Assembly: GCF_030817275.1 (NCBI RefSeq)
Contig: NZ_JAUSZD010000002.1
Location: forward strand, 186,001 to 250,000
DNA length: 64,000 nucleotides
Direction of reading: 5' to 3'
From: Paenibacillus sp. V4I7
GTDB lineage: Bacteria > Bacillota > Bacilli > Paenibacillales > NBRC-103111
The position numbers were made by a program, and so were the translations under genes. Position 1 is the stretch's first letter. Each line of letters begins with the position of its first letter. This document shows, piece after piece, positions 49,809-57,695 of the stretch. The notes under the pieces were generated by a model. That model did no database searches. It was not told the origin of the DNA and saw only the letters and a list, made by a program, of their open reading frames with translations.

Positions 49809-50075
49809 ATGGCTTTTATGGAATATCAACTATCAACCTATCAAAAACATTTTCAAATTCGTGAACAGGATTTCGGACAAAGTTGGTTGACCAAGCGTGC
49901 AAAGAAGCAAAACTCCCTTACCTTATTAGAAGAAGAGATTCATTCTCTACGACGCAGGTTAGAAAAGATGGTTTTTGATGGCGAAGAAATGACATCGGAT
50001 TCCGTCGTTGAATTGAGCACAATCCTAGACCAAAAAATAAATGAATATATGCATAATGGGAAAAAAAGTCGGTGA
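49809..50075 (+). CDS. Spo0E-like aspartyl-phosphate phosphatase (candidate)
   Basis: About 88 residues. The second half forms a helical hairpin with LLEEEIHSLRRRLEKMV and the Spo0E signature Ser-x2-Leu-Asp: ELSTILDQKINEYM. Spo0E-type proteins dephosphorylate Spo0A-P and delay sporulation. The N-terminal 40 residues (basic, Gln-rich) extend beyond the minimal family length. ATG 49809 has AAGGAGGG 6 bases upstream; ATG 49803 abuts that site. Confidence 0.75.
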   Translation: MAFMEYQLSTYQKHFQIREQDFGQSWLTKRAKKQNSLTLLEEEIHSLRRRLEKMVFDGEEMTSDSVVELSTILDQKINEYMHNGKKSR

Positions 50076-50090
50076 AAACCGACTTTTCTC
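50064..50090 (+). terminator. Rho-independent terminator overlapping the end of the Spo0E-like gene
   Basis: AAAAGTCGG pairs with CCGACTTTT around TGAAAA; the stop codon TGA lies in the loop. Confidence 0.7.
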
Positions 50091-50136
50091 GCGATTATCG
50101 ATGGATTCAGATAACAAACGGAGGTACGCTTACAAC

Positions 50137-50664
50137 ATGAAAGTGAAATGGCTGTTAGTTATGATGATGGGGCTTATGGTGATTCTAACGGGTTGCGGCG
50201 GGCCGAAGCCGGATGTATCTATATTTATAATGGGCACTAATGGTTTTCCAAGTGAAGCGGGGGACAAGCTGGAGAGTTCCTTGAAGTCCAAGGTGGGCGA
50301 AGTTCCTACAGTCAAAATTAATACGTCGCCTATATTCTCGATGGAAAAAATGATTGTAGAGCTGGCTGCAGGAGGCAATGGCATCTTCATTCTTGCGGAA
50401 GATCAATTCAAATCACTTAGTAATCAAGCGGGTTTCGTTTCTTTGGATGATACGATCAATCCGGTAGATTATCCGGATGGTGTTATTCAAATAGCTGAAG
50501 AAGGCAAGCCTGCAGAAAAGCATCTTTATGGTATTCCTCTTGCAGGAAACAAATGGATGAAAGAACAAGGTTTTGAAGGAAAAGGCTTGGTGGCTTTTAT
50601 TCCCCAAAATGCTCCAAAGTTGAACGAGTCGAAACAAGTGCTCAAAGTAATTGCACAAAAGTAA
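50137..50664 (+). CDS. Small lipoprotein, unknown function
   Basis: About 175 residues. Lipoprotein signal MKVKWLLVMMMGLMVILTGC (Cys 20) and a soluble mixed alpha/beta domain with no cysteine motif; it carries the acid-rich stretch SLDDTINPVDYPDG and a C-terminal helix. I do not recognise a family. GGAGG precedes the ATG by 12 bases, a long spacing. Its 3' end contains the promoter of the following cobalamin riboswitch. Confidence 0.75.
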   Translation: MKVKWLLVMMMGLMVILTGCGGPKPDVSIFIMGTNGFPSEAGDKLESSLKSKVGEVPTVKINTSPIFSMEKMIVELAAGGNGIFILAEDQFKSLSNQAGFVSLDDTINPVDYPDGVIQIAEEGKPAEKHLYGIPLAGNKWMKEQGFEGKGLVAFIPQNAPKLNESKQVLKVIAQK

Positions 50665-50679
50665 CAAGAAGTCTATAAT
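50651..50679 (+). promoter_or_regulatory. Promoter of the cobalamin operon
   Basis: TTGCAC (50651-50656), 17 bases, TATAAT (50674-50679), overlapping the end of the lipoprotein gene. Confidence 0.75.
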
Positions 50680-50711
50680 CGACAAATAGATTGATAGTAA
50701 AATATGCAGCC

Positions 50712-50960
50712 ATAGGTGTTGGTTAAGCTCATTAAGAAGAGATTGCCACTTAAAAGGGAAGCCGGTTAAAGTCCGGCACGGTCCCGCCACTGTAATCCAG
50801 GCATGAGTTGCCGGGAGAGTCAGGATACCTGCCCATGGTGCCGTTTACGACATCCTTCGAGGAAAAGGATCGCGTTAAATCAGGAAGCAACCTTAGGGTT
50901 GCTGAGCACCGCGATTTATCGTCCCCTTTGTTCCTTCGAGAACAAAGGGGCTTTTTTGTT
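50712..50960 (+). ncRNA. Cobalamin riboswitch with terminator platform
   Basis: The leader contains the AAAAGGGAAGCCGG and GTCCGGCACGGTCCCGCCACTG elements and the B12-box region GAGTCAGGATACCTGCC typical of adenosylcobalamin riboswitches (aptamer about 50712-50837). A strong terminator CCCCTTTGTTC/GAACAAAGGGG plus TTTTTT closes it at 50923-50957. Bound cobalamin should favour termination, so uptake and assembly genes downstream are expressed only when cobalamin is scarce. Confidence 0.96.
50923..50957 (+). terminator. Terminator of the cobalamin riboswitch
   Basis: CCCCTTTGTTC pairs perfectly with GAACAAAGGGG, followed by CTTTTTT, 45 bases before the first gene. Confidence 0.9.
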
Positions 50961-51002
50961 AGGGTCAATCGAAATAAATAGTTCAGAAAGAGGTTTTGTC
51001 AG

Positions 51003-52013
51003 ATGAAAAGGAATTCAGTAAAAAAAGCACTTATTCTTACGCTAGCTCTAGTAACAGCAATCAGTCTCGCAGCTTGCGGCAAAAAGGAAACGGAAATGTC
51101 TGATCCATCTAAGCTTGGCGGGGAGGGAACAAAAGCTCCTGCTGCAACTTCGGCACCAGCAGCAGCCAAAAAGACGGTCTATCCATTGAAGATAAAGGAT
51201 GCTACGGGTAAGGAGTTTACTTTTGATAAGGCGCCTGAACGTATTGCATCCGTGTCTCCGGCAGAGACTGAAGCCCTTTTTGCAATTGGGCTTGAGGCTA
51301 ATATTGTTGGTGTATCTGATTTCGATGATTATCCAGAAGCGGCCAAAACGAAACCGAAGCTTGGCAGTATAACGAAGCCTAACCAAGAAGCAGTTATTGC
51401 AGCCAATGCGAATGTCTTGTTCACAGGAGTTTCAATGAAACCCGATACGGTAGAAAAGTTGCGCGCTTTAAATATTAACGTGTTTAAAGTGGAGCCGAAA
51501 ACCTTGGATGATGCCATTGCGAACATTCAAACCTACGGATTGATTACAGATCATCAGGAGCAAGCGGAAAAAGTGGTTGCTAAGATGAAATCGGATCGTC
51601 AAAAGGTTGTTAATGCAGTGAAAGACGTCAAGCAAGAGAACAAGAAAAAGGTATACATTGAATTTGCCCCGGGATGGACAGTGGGCAGTGGCGAATACAT
51701 GGATGAATTGATCAAGCTTTCTGGCGGGATTAACGTCGCAGGAGACGGAAAAGGCTGGTATCAAATCAGCGAAGAGAAAATCATTCAACAAAACCCAGGT
51801 GTAATTTTATTCGCCAATGGGGTCGTCGATAGTAAGAGTAAGAAACCACTTGATGAAATTATCCGTACGCGAAGCGGTTGGGATGCCATTGATGCCGTGA
51901 AGAACAAGCAGGTGATTGGCCTCGACCAGAACATGTTGAGCCGTCCTGGTCCAAGGCTGACCGATGGATTGCTTGAAATGGCGAAAGGCATTTATCCCGA
52001 ACTGGTGAAATAA
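51003..52013 (+). CDS. btuF: Cobalamin-type ABC substrate-binding lipoprotein
   Basis: 336 residues: lipoprotein signal ending LAAC (Cys 22), a flexible Ala/Pro/Thr linker, and a helical-backbone periplasmic-binding domain (PERIASVSPAETEALFAIG, VGVSDFDDYPEAAKTKPKLG). The family binds cobalamin, haem or siderophores; placement right behind a cobalamin riboswitch and before cob genes argues for corrinoids. A GAAAGAGG site precedes the ATG. Confidence 0.92.
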   Translation: MKRNSVKKALILTLALVTAISLAACGKKETEMSDPSKLGGEGTKAPAATSAPAAAKKTVYPLKIKDATGKEFTFDKAPERIASVSPAETEALFAIGLEANIVGVSDFDDYPEAAKTKPKLGSITKPNQEAVIAANANVLFTGVSMKPDTVEKLRALNINVFKVEPKTLDDAIANIQTYGLITDHQEQAEKVVAKMKSDRQKVVNAVKDVKQENKKKVYIEFAPGWTVGSGEYMDELIKLSGGINVAGDGKGWYQISEEKIIQQNPGVILFANGVVDSKSKKPLDEIIRTRSGWDAIDAVKNKQVIGLDQNMLSRPGPRLTDGLLEMAKGIYPELVK

Positions 52014-52014
52014 A

Positions 52015-53052
52015 ATGAAAAGAAAATTAATGCTATGGGGAGGAGTAGGGGTTATACTCCTTCTTCTTTCTATTATGGCGAGCTTGTCGCTGGGAACCGC
52101 TAATCTCCCGGTTTTGCAAATTGCCAGTATTCTCGCCAAGCACATTCCTTGGCTGGGAGATCACATCGATGCAACCTGGCCGCAGTCGTCGGAACAAATC
52201 ATTAATAAAGTGCGATTTCCCCGTGTATTACTGGGGATTCTTGTAGGGGCCTCACTTTCCATTGCAGGGGCAGCTTTTCAAGGTGTGCTGCGCAATCCAC
52301 TTGCTGATCCTTATGCACTCGGTGTATCCTCGGGTGCTTCTGTTGGAGCCGCATTTTTAATCTATTTTGGACTGCAAGTAGCGTGGTTTGGGCAGTGGTC
52401 GATTCCTATTGTTGCCTTTGTGACAGGACTTATTTCTTTATTTCTGGTTCTTAAGCTTGCCCAGATCGAAGGGAAGCTGAAGATGGAGACGCTTATTTTA
52501 TCAGGCGTGGTCATGCAGGCATTTCTAGGGGCAATCGTATCATTCATGGTGTCTATTTCCAATCAAGTCATTAATGAAATTATTTTCTGGTTAATGGGCA
52601 GCTTGGCCATGCGAGGTTGGTCGTATACCTATATCATCTCACCCTATTTAATTATCGGTTTTGTCGTGCTGCTTAGCTATGCAAGGTCGTTAAATTTACT
52701 GGCTCTTGGTGAGCGGCAGGCGTCACATCTTGGTGTGAATGTGGAGCGGACGAAGCTGATTGTGCTTATAGTAGCAACTTTCATAACGGCTGCAGCGGTA
52801 TCTGTTGCTGGTGTTATCGGCTTTGTAGGACTCATCGTACCGCATTTGGTGCGACTATTGGTAGGTCCGGATTATCGGTTGATTATTCCTTTATCCGCCA
52901 TTGGCGGGGGGATTTATGTCCTCTGGGCAGATACACTTGCCCGTACCCTGCTGAGTCCAACTGAAATTCCACTTGGGGTCATCACGGCATTTCTGGGCGC
53001 ACCATTTTTTGCTTATTTGCTCCACAAGGATAAGAAAACGTTAAGAGGTTGA
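52015..53052 (+). CDS. btuC: ABC permease, FecCD/BtuC type
   Basis: 345 residues with about nine to ten membrane helices; family motifs VRFPRVLLGILVGASLSIAGAAFQGVLRNPLADPYALGVSSGASVGA and GVIGFVGLIVPHLVRLLVGPD are clear. It forms the corrinoid channel with the binding protein and the ATPase. The ATG follows the previous stop by one base. Confidence 0.94.
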   Translation: MKRKLMLWGGVGVILLLLSIMASLSLGTANLPVLQIASILAKHIPWLGDHIDATWPQSSEQIINKVRFPRVLLGILVGASLSIAGAAFQGVLRNPLADPYALGVSSGASVGAAFLIYFGLQVAWFGQWSIPIVAFVTGLISLFLVLKLAQIEGKLKMETLILSGVVMQAFLGAIVSFMVSISNQVINEIIFWLMGSLAMRGWSYTYIISPYLIIGFVVLLSYARSLNLLALGERQASHLGVNVERTKLIVLIVATFITAAAVSVAGVIGFVGLIVPHLVRLLVGPDYRLIIPLSAIGGGIYVLWADTLARTLLSPTEIPLGVITAFLGAPFFAYLLHKDKKTLRG

Positions 53053-53057
53053 TCAAG

Positions 53058-53834
53058 ATGATTAAAGTGGAGCACCTTTCCCAAAGCTTTAAGGAACAGC
53101 AAGTGCTTGAGAACATCAGCTTTGAGATCAAGCAGGGTGAATTTTTTGGTATTATTGGGCCAAACGGCAGCGGTAAGTCAACGTTACTTCGTCTAATATC
53201 AGGGATTGATCCTGTTAAAAACGGAAGTGTTGACCTGGGTGGCCGGTTAGTATCCTCCTATTCACGAAAAGAGCTGGCTAGATGGCTTGCTGTCCTCCAG
53301 CAGGATGCACTGCCTCCAGTAGGCTTCACGGTCCGTGAAGTGGTGGAAATGGGCCGATATCCTTTTCAGAATTGGCTTGGTGAGGAGTCTGCTGATGCAG
53401 AAGGTTTAATTGATAGGATTGTCCGGAAGCTGCACTTGGAACCGCTGATTGATCGAACAATCGAGCGCCTCAGTGGCGGTGAACGTCAGCGTGTCGCTCT
53501 TGCTAAAGTGATGGCGCAGCAGCCGCAGCTGCTTATGCTGGATGAACCAACAACGTTCTTGGATATCGGATATCAAGTACAGATGATGGACTACATCAAG
53601 GAATGGCAGCGAGAATCCGAGTTGACGGTTGTAGCTGTCCTACATGACTTGAATTTGGCTGCGCAGTACTGCACGCGATTAATGGTTATACATAATGGCG
53701 AACTTGCAGCGATAGGAACACCTGATGAAATCATTACCAGCGGATTAATCAGCGAAGTGTATGGAACTGAACCGATTGTCCTGCAGCACCCCGTTAACGA
53801 TGCGCCGCAAATTTTATTACAGCCAGGAAAATAG
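53058..53834 (+). CDS. btuD: ABC ATPase, FecE/BtuD type
   Basis: About 258 residues: Walker A GPNGSGKST (about 34-42), signature LSGGERQRV (about 138-146), Walker B LLMLDEPTTFLD and H-loop His in VLHDLNLAAQ. It powers the import channel. ATG 53058 has AAGAGG 9 bases upstream; the TTG at 53049 is inside the end of the permease gene. Confidence 0.95.
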   Translation: MIKVEHLSQSFKEQQVLENISFEIKQGEFFGIIGPNGSGKSTLLRLISGIDPVKNGSVDLGGRLVSSYSRKELARWLAVLQQDALPPVGFTVREVVEMGRYPFQNWLGEESADAEGLIDRIVRKLHLEPLIDRTIERLSGGERQRVALAKVMAQQPQLLMLDEPTTFLDIGYQVQMMDYIKEWQRESELTVVAVLHDLNLAAQYCTRLMVIHNGELAAIGTPDEIITSGLISEVYGTEPIVLQHPVNDAPQILLQPGK

Positions 53835-53858
53835 ATGAGCTATCGGAGGGTCACAATC

Positions 53859-54932
53859 ATGAATAAGATGCAAGAGATTATAGATAGCATTAAGCCTGTT
53901 TATCAAGATGTAGTGAACCAAGCGAATGATCATTTAAATCAGTTGACGAAACCACAGGGAAGCCTCGGGAAACTGGAAGATATTGCACGTCAGGTTGCCG
54001 GAATTACGGGCGATGTGATGCCGATTTTCGATAAAAAAGCGGTCATCGTAATGGCCGGGGATCACGGCGTATGTGAAGAAGGGATTAGTGCATATCCGGC
54101 GGAAGTAACGCCTCAAATGGTGCTTAATTTCCTTTATGGCGGGGCTGCTGTCAATGTACTTGCCAGACATGCCGGCGCTGAAGTTGTCTGTGTCGATATG
54201 GGGGTAAATGCTGATCTGGAGCATCCTAATCTCGTCTCTCGCAAAGTAAGAAAAGGGACGCGTAATATGGCGCGTGAAGCGGCATTAACGCTGGATGAGA
54301 CTGTCCAAGCCATACAAGCTGGTATAGAAGTTGTGGACGAGTTGGTGGAAAAGGGCTACCGGCTCTTTGCTATGGGAGAGATGGGGATTGGCAATACAAC
54401 GGCCAGCGCCGCGATTCTGTGTGCTTTGACGGGCTTGGATGCGAGTATAGCTGTTGGGCGCGGAACAGGCATTGACGATAGCAAATGGTTGCATAAAGTG
54501 TCCGTTGTGAATAAGGCGCTGGATGTGAATGGACTTCGTGTGGATGAGGTGAACAGATCAAGCGCTGAGTATGCGCTCGATGTGTTAATGAAGGTCGGCG
54601 GATTGGAGATCGCCGGACTTGTTGGTGTGATTCTCGGCGCAGCGAAGAATCGCTGTCCGGTCGTCGTCGACGGATTCATCTCGTCGGCAGCTGCGCTTGT
54701 GGCGAGCCGATTAGCACCGCTAACCGCGTCCTACATGCTCGCCTCGCACTTATCGCAGGAGCAGGGGCATGCGAAGCTGCTCGAAGCGGTTGGCCTCGCA
54801 GCGATGCTGCAGATGGATATGCGGCTGGGCGAAGGAACAGGCGCGGTGCTTGTCTTTAACTTGATCGATGCCGCAGGCAAGATCATGAAGGAAATGGCGA
54901 CATTCGAAAGCGCAGGCGTGTCGCGGGGTTAG
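53859..54932 (+). CDS. cobT: Nicotinate-nucleotide-dimethylbenzimidazole phosphoribosyltransferase
   Basis: About 357 residues. Characteristic segments: LTKPQGSLGKLEDIA near the start, VMAGDHGVCEEGISAYP, GEMGIGNTTASAA and the catalytic Glu in RLGEGTGAVL near the C-terminus. It makes alpha-ribazole phosphate, the lower-ligand nucleotide of cobalamin. ATG 53859 with GGAGGG 8 bases upstream is preferred over 53835. GC content rises in the last third. Confidence 0.96.
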   Translation: MNKMQEIIDSIKPVYQDVVNQANDHLNQLTKPQGSLGKLEDIARQVAGITGDVMPIFDKKAVIVMAGDHGVCEEGISAYPAEVTPQMVLNFLYGGAAVNVLARHAGAEVVCVDMGVNADLEHPNLVSRKVRKGTRNMAREAALTLDETVQAIQAGIEVVDELVEKGYRLFAMGEMGIGNTTASAAILCALTGLDASIAVGRGTGIDDSKWLHKVSVVNKALDVNGLRVDEVNRSSAEYALDVLMKVGGLEIAGLVGVILGAAKNRCPVVVDGFISSAAALVASRLAPLTASYMLASHLSQEQGHAKLLEAVGLAAMLQMDMRLGEGTGAVLVFNLIDAAGKIMKEMATFESAGVSRG

Positions 54933-54999
54933 CCGTGTAGGGGCATGCCGTTAAAAGGTAAGCTTATACAGTAAGCATCGATAAGGAGGCGAAGGCGCC

Positions 55000-55560
55000 A
55001 TGGCAGTTTTGGTTACGGGCGGCGCGCGCAGCGGCAAGAGTTCCTTCGCGGAGAAGCTCGCCATGCATGGCAGTGAGCGAGGGATTTATATCGCGACTTC
55101 CCACATCTACGATGAGGAAATGAAGGAGCGGGTTGAGCTGCATCAGCAGATGAGGCTTGCCTCCGGGTATCCATGGGATACCCGGGAGGAGCCTTTCCAA
55201 CTGCGGGAGTTACTGCTCCGCTTGCAGGAGAGCGGGGAGGATGCCGTGGTCTTGGTCGACTGTTTGACACTTTGGCTGTCCAACTGGTTGCTCCATCATG
55301 AGGGAGAAATAGATGCTTCTGCTCGGGTAATGAAACGCATAGACGAGCTCGTAGAAGCAGTGTCCTCCTACCGTGGACACCTCATCTTGGTTACGAATGA
55401 AGTAGGTGACGGCATTGTGCCGGAATACCCGCTTGGCCGTAGTTTTCGTGATCTGGCAGGACGAATGAATCAACGACTAGCTGAGGTGTGTGAGCAGGTA
55501 TTCCTTGTCACGGTGGGCATACCCATGGAGCTAAAAAGCAGAGCTTATCGACTGGAATAG
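55000..55560 (+). CDS. cobU: Bifunctional adenosylcobinamide kinase/guanylyltransferase
   Basis: 186 residues. The N-terminal P-loop GGARSGKSSFAEKL (7-20), SHIYDEEM, VDCLTLWLSNWL and VTNEVGDGIVPEYPLGRSFRDLAGRMNQRLAE match CobU/CobP. It phosphorylates adenosylcobinamide and adds GMP. AAGGAGG precedes the ATG, 67 bases after cobT. Confidence 0.96.
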   Translation: MAVLVTGGARSGKSSFAEKLAMHGSERGIYIATSHIYDEEMKERVELHQQMRLASGYPWDTREEPFQLRELLLRLQESGEDAVVLVDCLTLWLSNWLLHHEGEIDASARVMKRIDELVEAVSSYRGHLILVTNEVGDGIVPEYPLGRSFRDLAGRMNQRLAEVCEQVFLVTVGIPMELKSRAYRLE

Positions 55561-55592
55561 AATAAGTCTTTAGGCATGGAACGGTGATCAAT

Positions 55593-56585
55593 ATGTGGAT
55601 ATATTCTTGGCAGGAAATCGTTAGTATGACGGCTGCTGCCATTGCGCTGGACTGGCTGATTGGTGATCCGAAGTGGCCGATACATCCGGTTATTCTCATC
55701 GGACGCTTCATTCGCTGGGTAGAAGGCATGTTACATAAAGGAAAAGAGACGTCGGTTATATCATCGTCTGGATGGCTGCGAACTAAGGGTGTCATGCTTA
55801 CTGTTTCTACTGTAGTGCTTAGCTTTAACGTGATGCTGCTGCTTACTCTTGCTGCTCACTCGATACATGAGTGGCTCGGATACTTGTTCTCTACGTGGTT
55901 CATTTCCACAACGATAGCTATTAAAGGATTAAAGGATGCCGCTTATCTAGTTTACAATCCGCTGCGTTCAGGGAATCTCGCAGATGCTCGCAAGTACACG
56001 GGCTACATCGTAGGTCGCGATACGGATGAGCTCGGCGAGGAAGAACTGACGCGCGCGGTCGTGGAGACCGTGGCGGAGAACATCGTCGACGCGGTCATCG
56101 CGCCCTTGTTCTATGCGCTGATCGGCGGTGCACCGCTCGCGATGCTGTACCGGGCATCGAATACGCTGGATTCGATGGTCGGTTACCGAAATGACAGATA
56201 CCGTCATTTCGGCTGGGCGTCGGCCCGCTGGGACGACGTGATGAACTGGATCCCGGCTCGGCTGACCGGCCTCCTGTTAATCCTCGTCGCCCTGCTGCAG
56301 CCGGGCCTCTCGGCGAAGCGCGCAGCGGCAGCGATTCGCCGCTTCGCGCACCTGCACCCCAGCCCGAATAGCGGAATTCCGGAGTCGGCGGTAGCCGGGG
56401 CACTCGGAATTGAGCTGGGCGGGCTGAACGTCTATGGCGGCGCTGCGAGTGAGCGCGCTCGCCTGGGCTGGCCGCTGCGGGAGCTAGCGCAGCAGGATAT
56501 TGTCTACGCCGTGAGAATGCTCTACGGCGTCAGCTTTGTAGTGATGGGAGGATTGCTGTGCATACTACTCGTACTGTTTTACTAG
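55593..56585 (+). CDS. cbiB: Adenosylcobinamide-phosphate synthase (CbiB/CobD type)
   Basis: About 330 residues, membrane protein: ALDWLIGDPKWPIHPVILIGRFI, KGLKDAA, YIVGRDTDELGEEELTRAVVETVAENIVDAVIAPLFYALIGGAPLAMLYRASNTLDSMVGYRNDRY are diagnostic. It attaches the aminopropanol (phosphate) arm to the corrin ring. Start ATG 55593 or GTG 55584. The middle to 3' part (about 56030-56500) is strongly GC-rich. Its end overlaps cobS by 28 bases. Confidence 0.95.
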   Translation: MWIYSWQEIVSMTAAAIALDWLIGDPKWPIHPVILIGRFIRWVEGMLHKGKETSVISSSGWLRTKGVMLTVSTVVLSFNVMLLLTLAAHSIHEWLGYLFSTWFISTTIAIKGLKDAAYLVYNPLRSGNLADARKYTGYIVGRDTDELGEEELTRAVVETVAENIVDAVIAPLFYALIGGAPLAMLYRASNTLDSMVGYRNDRYRHFGWASARWDDVMNWIPARLTGLLLILVALLQPGLSAKRAAAAIRRFAHLHPSPNSGIPESAVAGALGIELGGLNVYGGAASERARLGWPLRELAQQDIVYAVRMLYGVSFVVMGGLLCILLVLFY

Positions 56586-57406
56586 ACTGGCTGCGTGCTT
56601 GCATAGCAGCCTTTCAGTTTCTAACCCGTTTGCCGATTCCTGTGCAAATTGACTATACAGACCGAGTATTCCAAAGAAGCGTGATATTTTATCCGCTAGC
56701 GGGATTCGTCATCGGTCTTCTTTTACTCCTAGCAGGCGAAGGGTTAAGCCTCGTCCTTCCTGCGATGCCCGCAGGCGTACTGCTGCTTGGGTTCTGGGTT
56801 GTCTTAACAGGCGGCCTGCACTTAGACGGACTAATGGATACCGCGGATGGTATTCTTAGTCACAGACCCCGTGAGCAAATGCTAGAAATCATGAAAGACA
56901 GCCGCGTAGGCGCCATGGGTGTCATCGTTTGTGTTCTCCACCTGCTCCTCAAATTTTCGCTTCTTTACACCTTACTAGGTACTGGTGGAATGGGTCGTGT
57001 ATGCTTCTTACTTGCCATCGTTCCCATCTGGAGTCGTTGGTTTATGGTTGCAGCAATTCAAGGGTGGCCCTATGCACGGCGAGACTCAGGATTAGGGAGT
57101 TTTTTTCGCGGAGTTACCAAATGGCATGTGATTATGTCTGCATTAGTAGCCCTCTTTACTACTACGCTTATAGTCGCTTTGTTTTCAACATGGCTAGCTG
57201 ATTCTCATGTGATAACTTTCTCTTTAACCTATGGTATAACTATCATTTTTAGCTTTGCTATAGGCACGATTTTAACAGGTTGGATTTTGGCCACGTATAT
57301 AAGCCGTAAATTAGGCGGTTTAACCGGAGATACATATGGTGCTTTGAATGAACTCCTCGAAACGCTACTTTTGTTGGGCATAACCATTTTCGTAACAGAT
57401 TTGTGA
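56558..57406 (+). CDS. cobS: Adenosylcobinamide-GDP ribazoletransferase (cobalamin synthase)
   Basis: 282 residues, about six to seven membrane helices: AFQFLTRLPIPVQ near the start, GGLHLDGLMDTADGILSHRPREQMLEIMKDSRVGAMGV with the metal-binding Asp motif, and GGLTGDTYGALNE close to the end. It joins adenosylcobinamide-GDP with alpha-ribazole to complete cobalamin. Start GTG 56558 with GGGAGG 6 bases upstream inside the end of cbiB, implying coupled translation. Confidence 0.95.
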   Translation: MHTTRTVLLDWLRACIAAFQFLTRLPIPVQIDYTDRVFQRSVIFYPLAGFVIGLLLLLAGEGLSLVLPAMPAGVLLLGFWVVLTGGLHLDGLMDTADGILSHRPREQMLEIMKDSRVGAMGVIVCVLHLLLKFSLLYTLLGTGGMGRVCFLLAIVPIWSRWFMVAAIQGWPYARRDSGLGSFFRGVTKWHVIMSALVALFTTTLIVALFSTWLADSHVITFSLTYGITIIFSFAIGTILTGWILATYISRKLGGLTGDTYGALNELLETLLLLGITIFVTDL

Positions 57407-57436
57407 GTGTAAATAGTCTAAAGTGGTGGTTACCAA

Positions 57437-57621
57437 TGTTGTACTTTCTACAACAATTCACACGCCTAAAGGCTATTTTCCAAGGTGAAGTTGCAGTTTG
57501 TACAACAATTCGAACCCATTTGTCGCGAAATGGCCTGTATAGGGCCAGATTGTTGTACACTATGCAACAACGAAGGGAGAAAGGTGCGATCTAGACCGCA
57601 ATTGTTGCACTTTCTACAACA
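57437..57621. repeat. Array of four helically phased GTTGTA/TACAAC dyads
   Basis: Four imperfect palindromes: 57437-57455 (TGTTGTA-CTTTC-TACAACA), 57490-57506 (GTTGCA-GTTTG-TACAAC), 57550-57570 (TTGTTGTA-CACTA-TGCAACAA) and 57603-57621 (TGTTGCA-CTTTC-TACAACA). Centres are 52, 62 and 52 bp apart, close to whole helical turns. Each spacer also has a short palindrome: GCCT-AA-AGGC (57464-57473), TGGCC/GGCCA (57531-57547) and GCGATCTAGACCGC (57586-57599). The array fills the gap between cobS and cobD. It may be an operator cluster or a copy of a repetitive palindromic element. Confidence 0.85.
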
Positions 57622-57695
57622 TATTCAACCAAGAATAGGATTCATTTATTCAGTGTTTGTCCAATGTTTCCAACTCAGAGAAAGGAGTGAATATC

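Noticed and set aside
57437-57621. Possible CRISPR array
   Set aside because: Repeats are short dyads that differ from each other, spacers carry palindromes and there are no cas genes.
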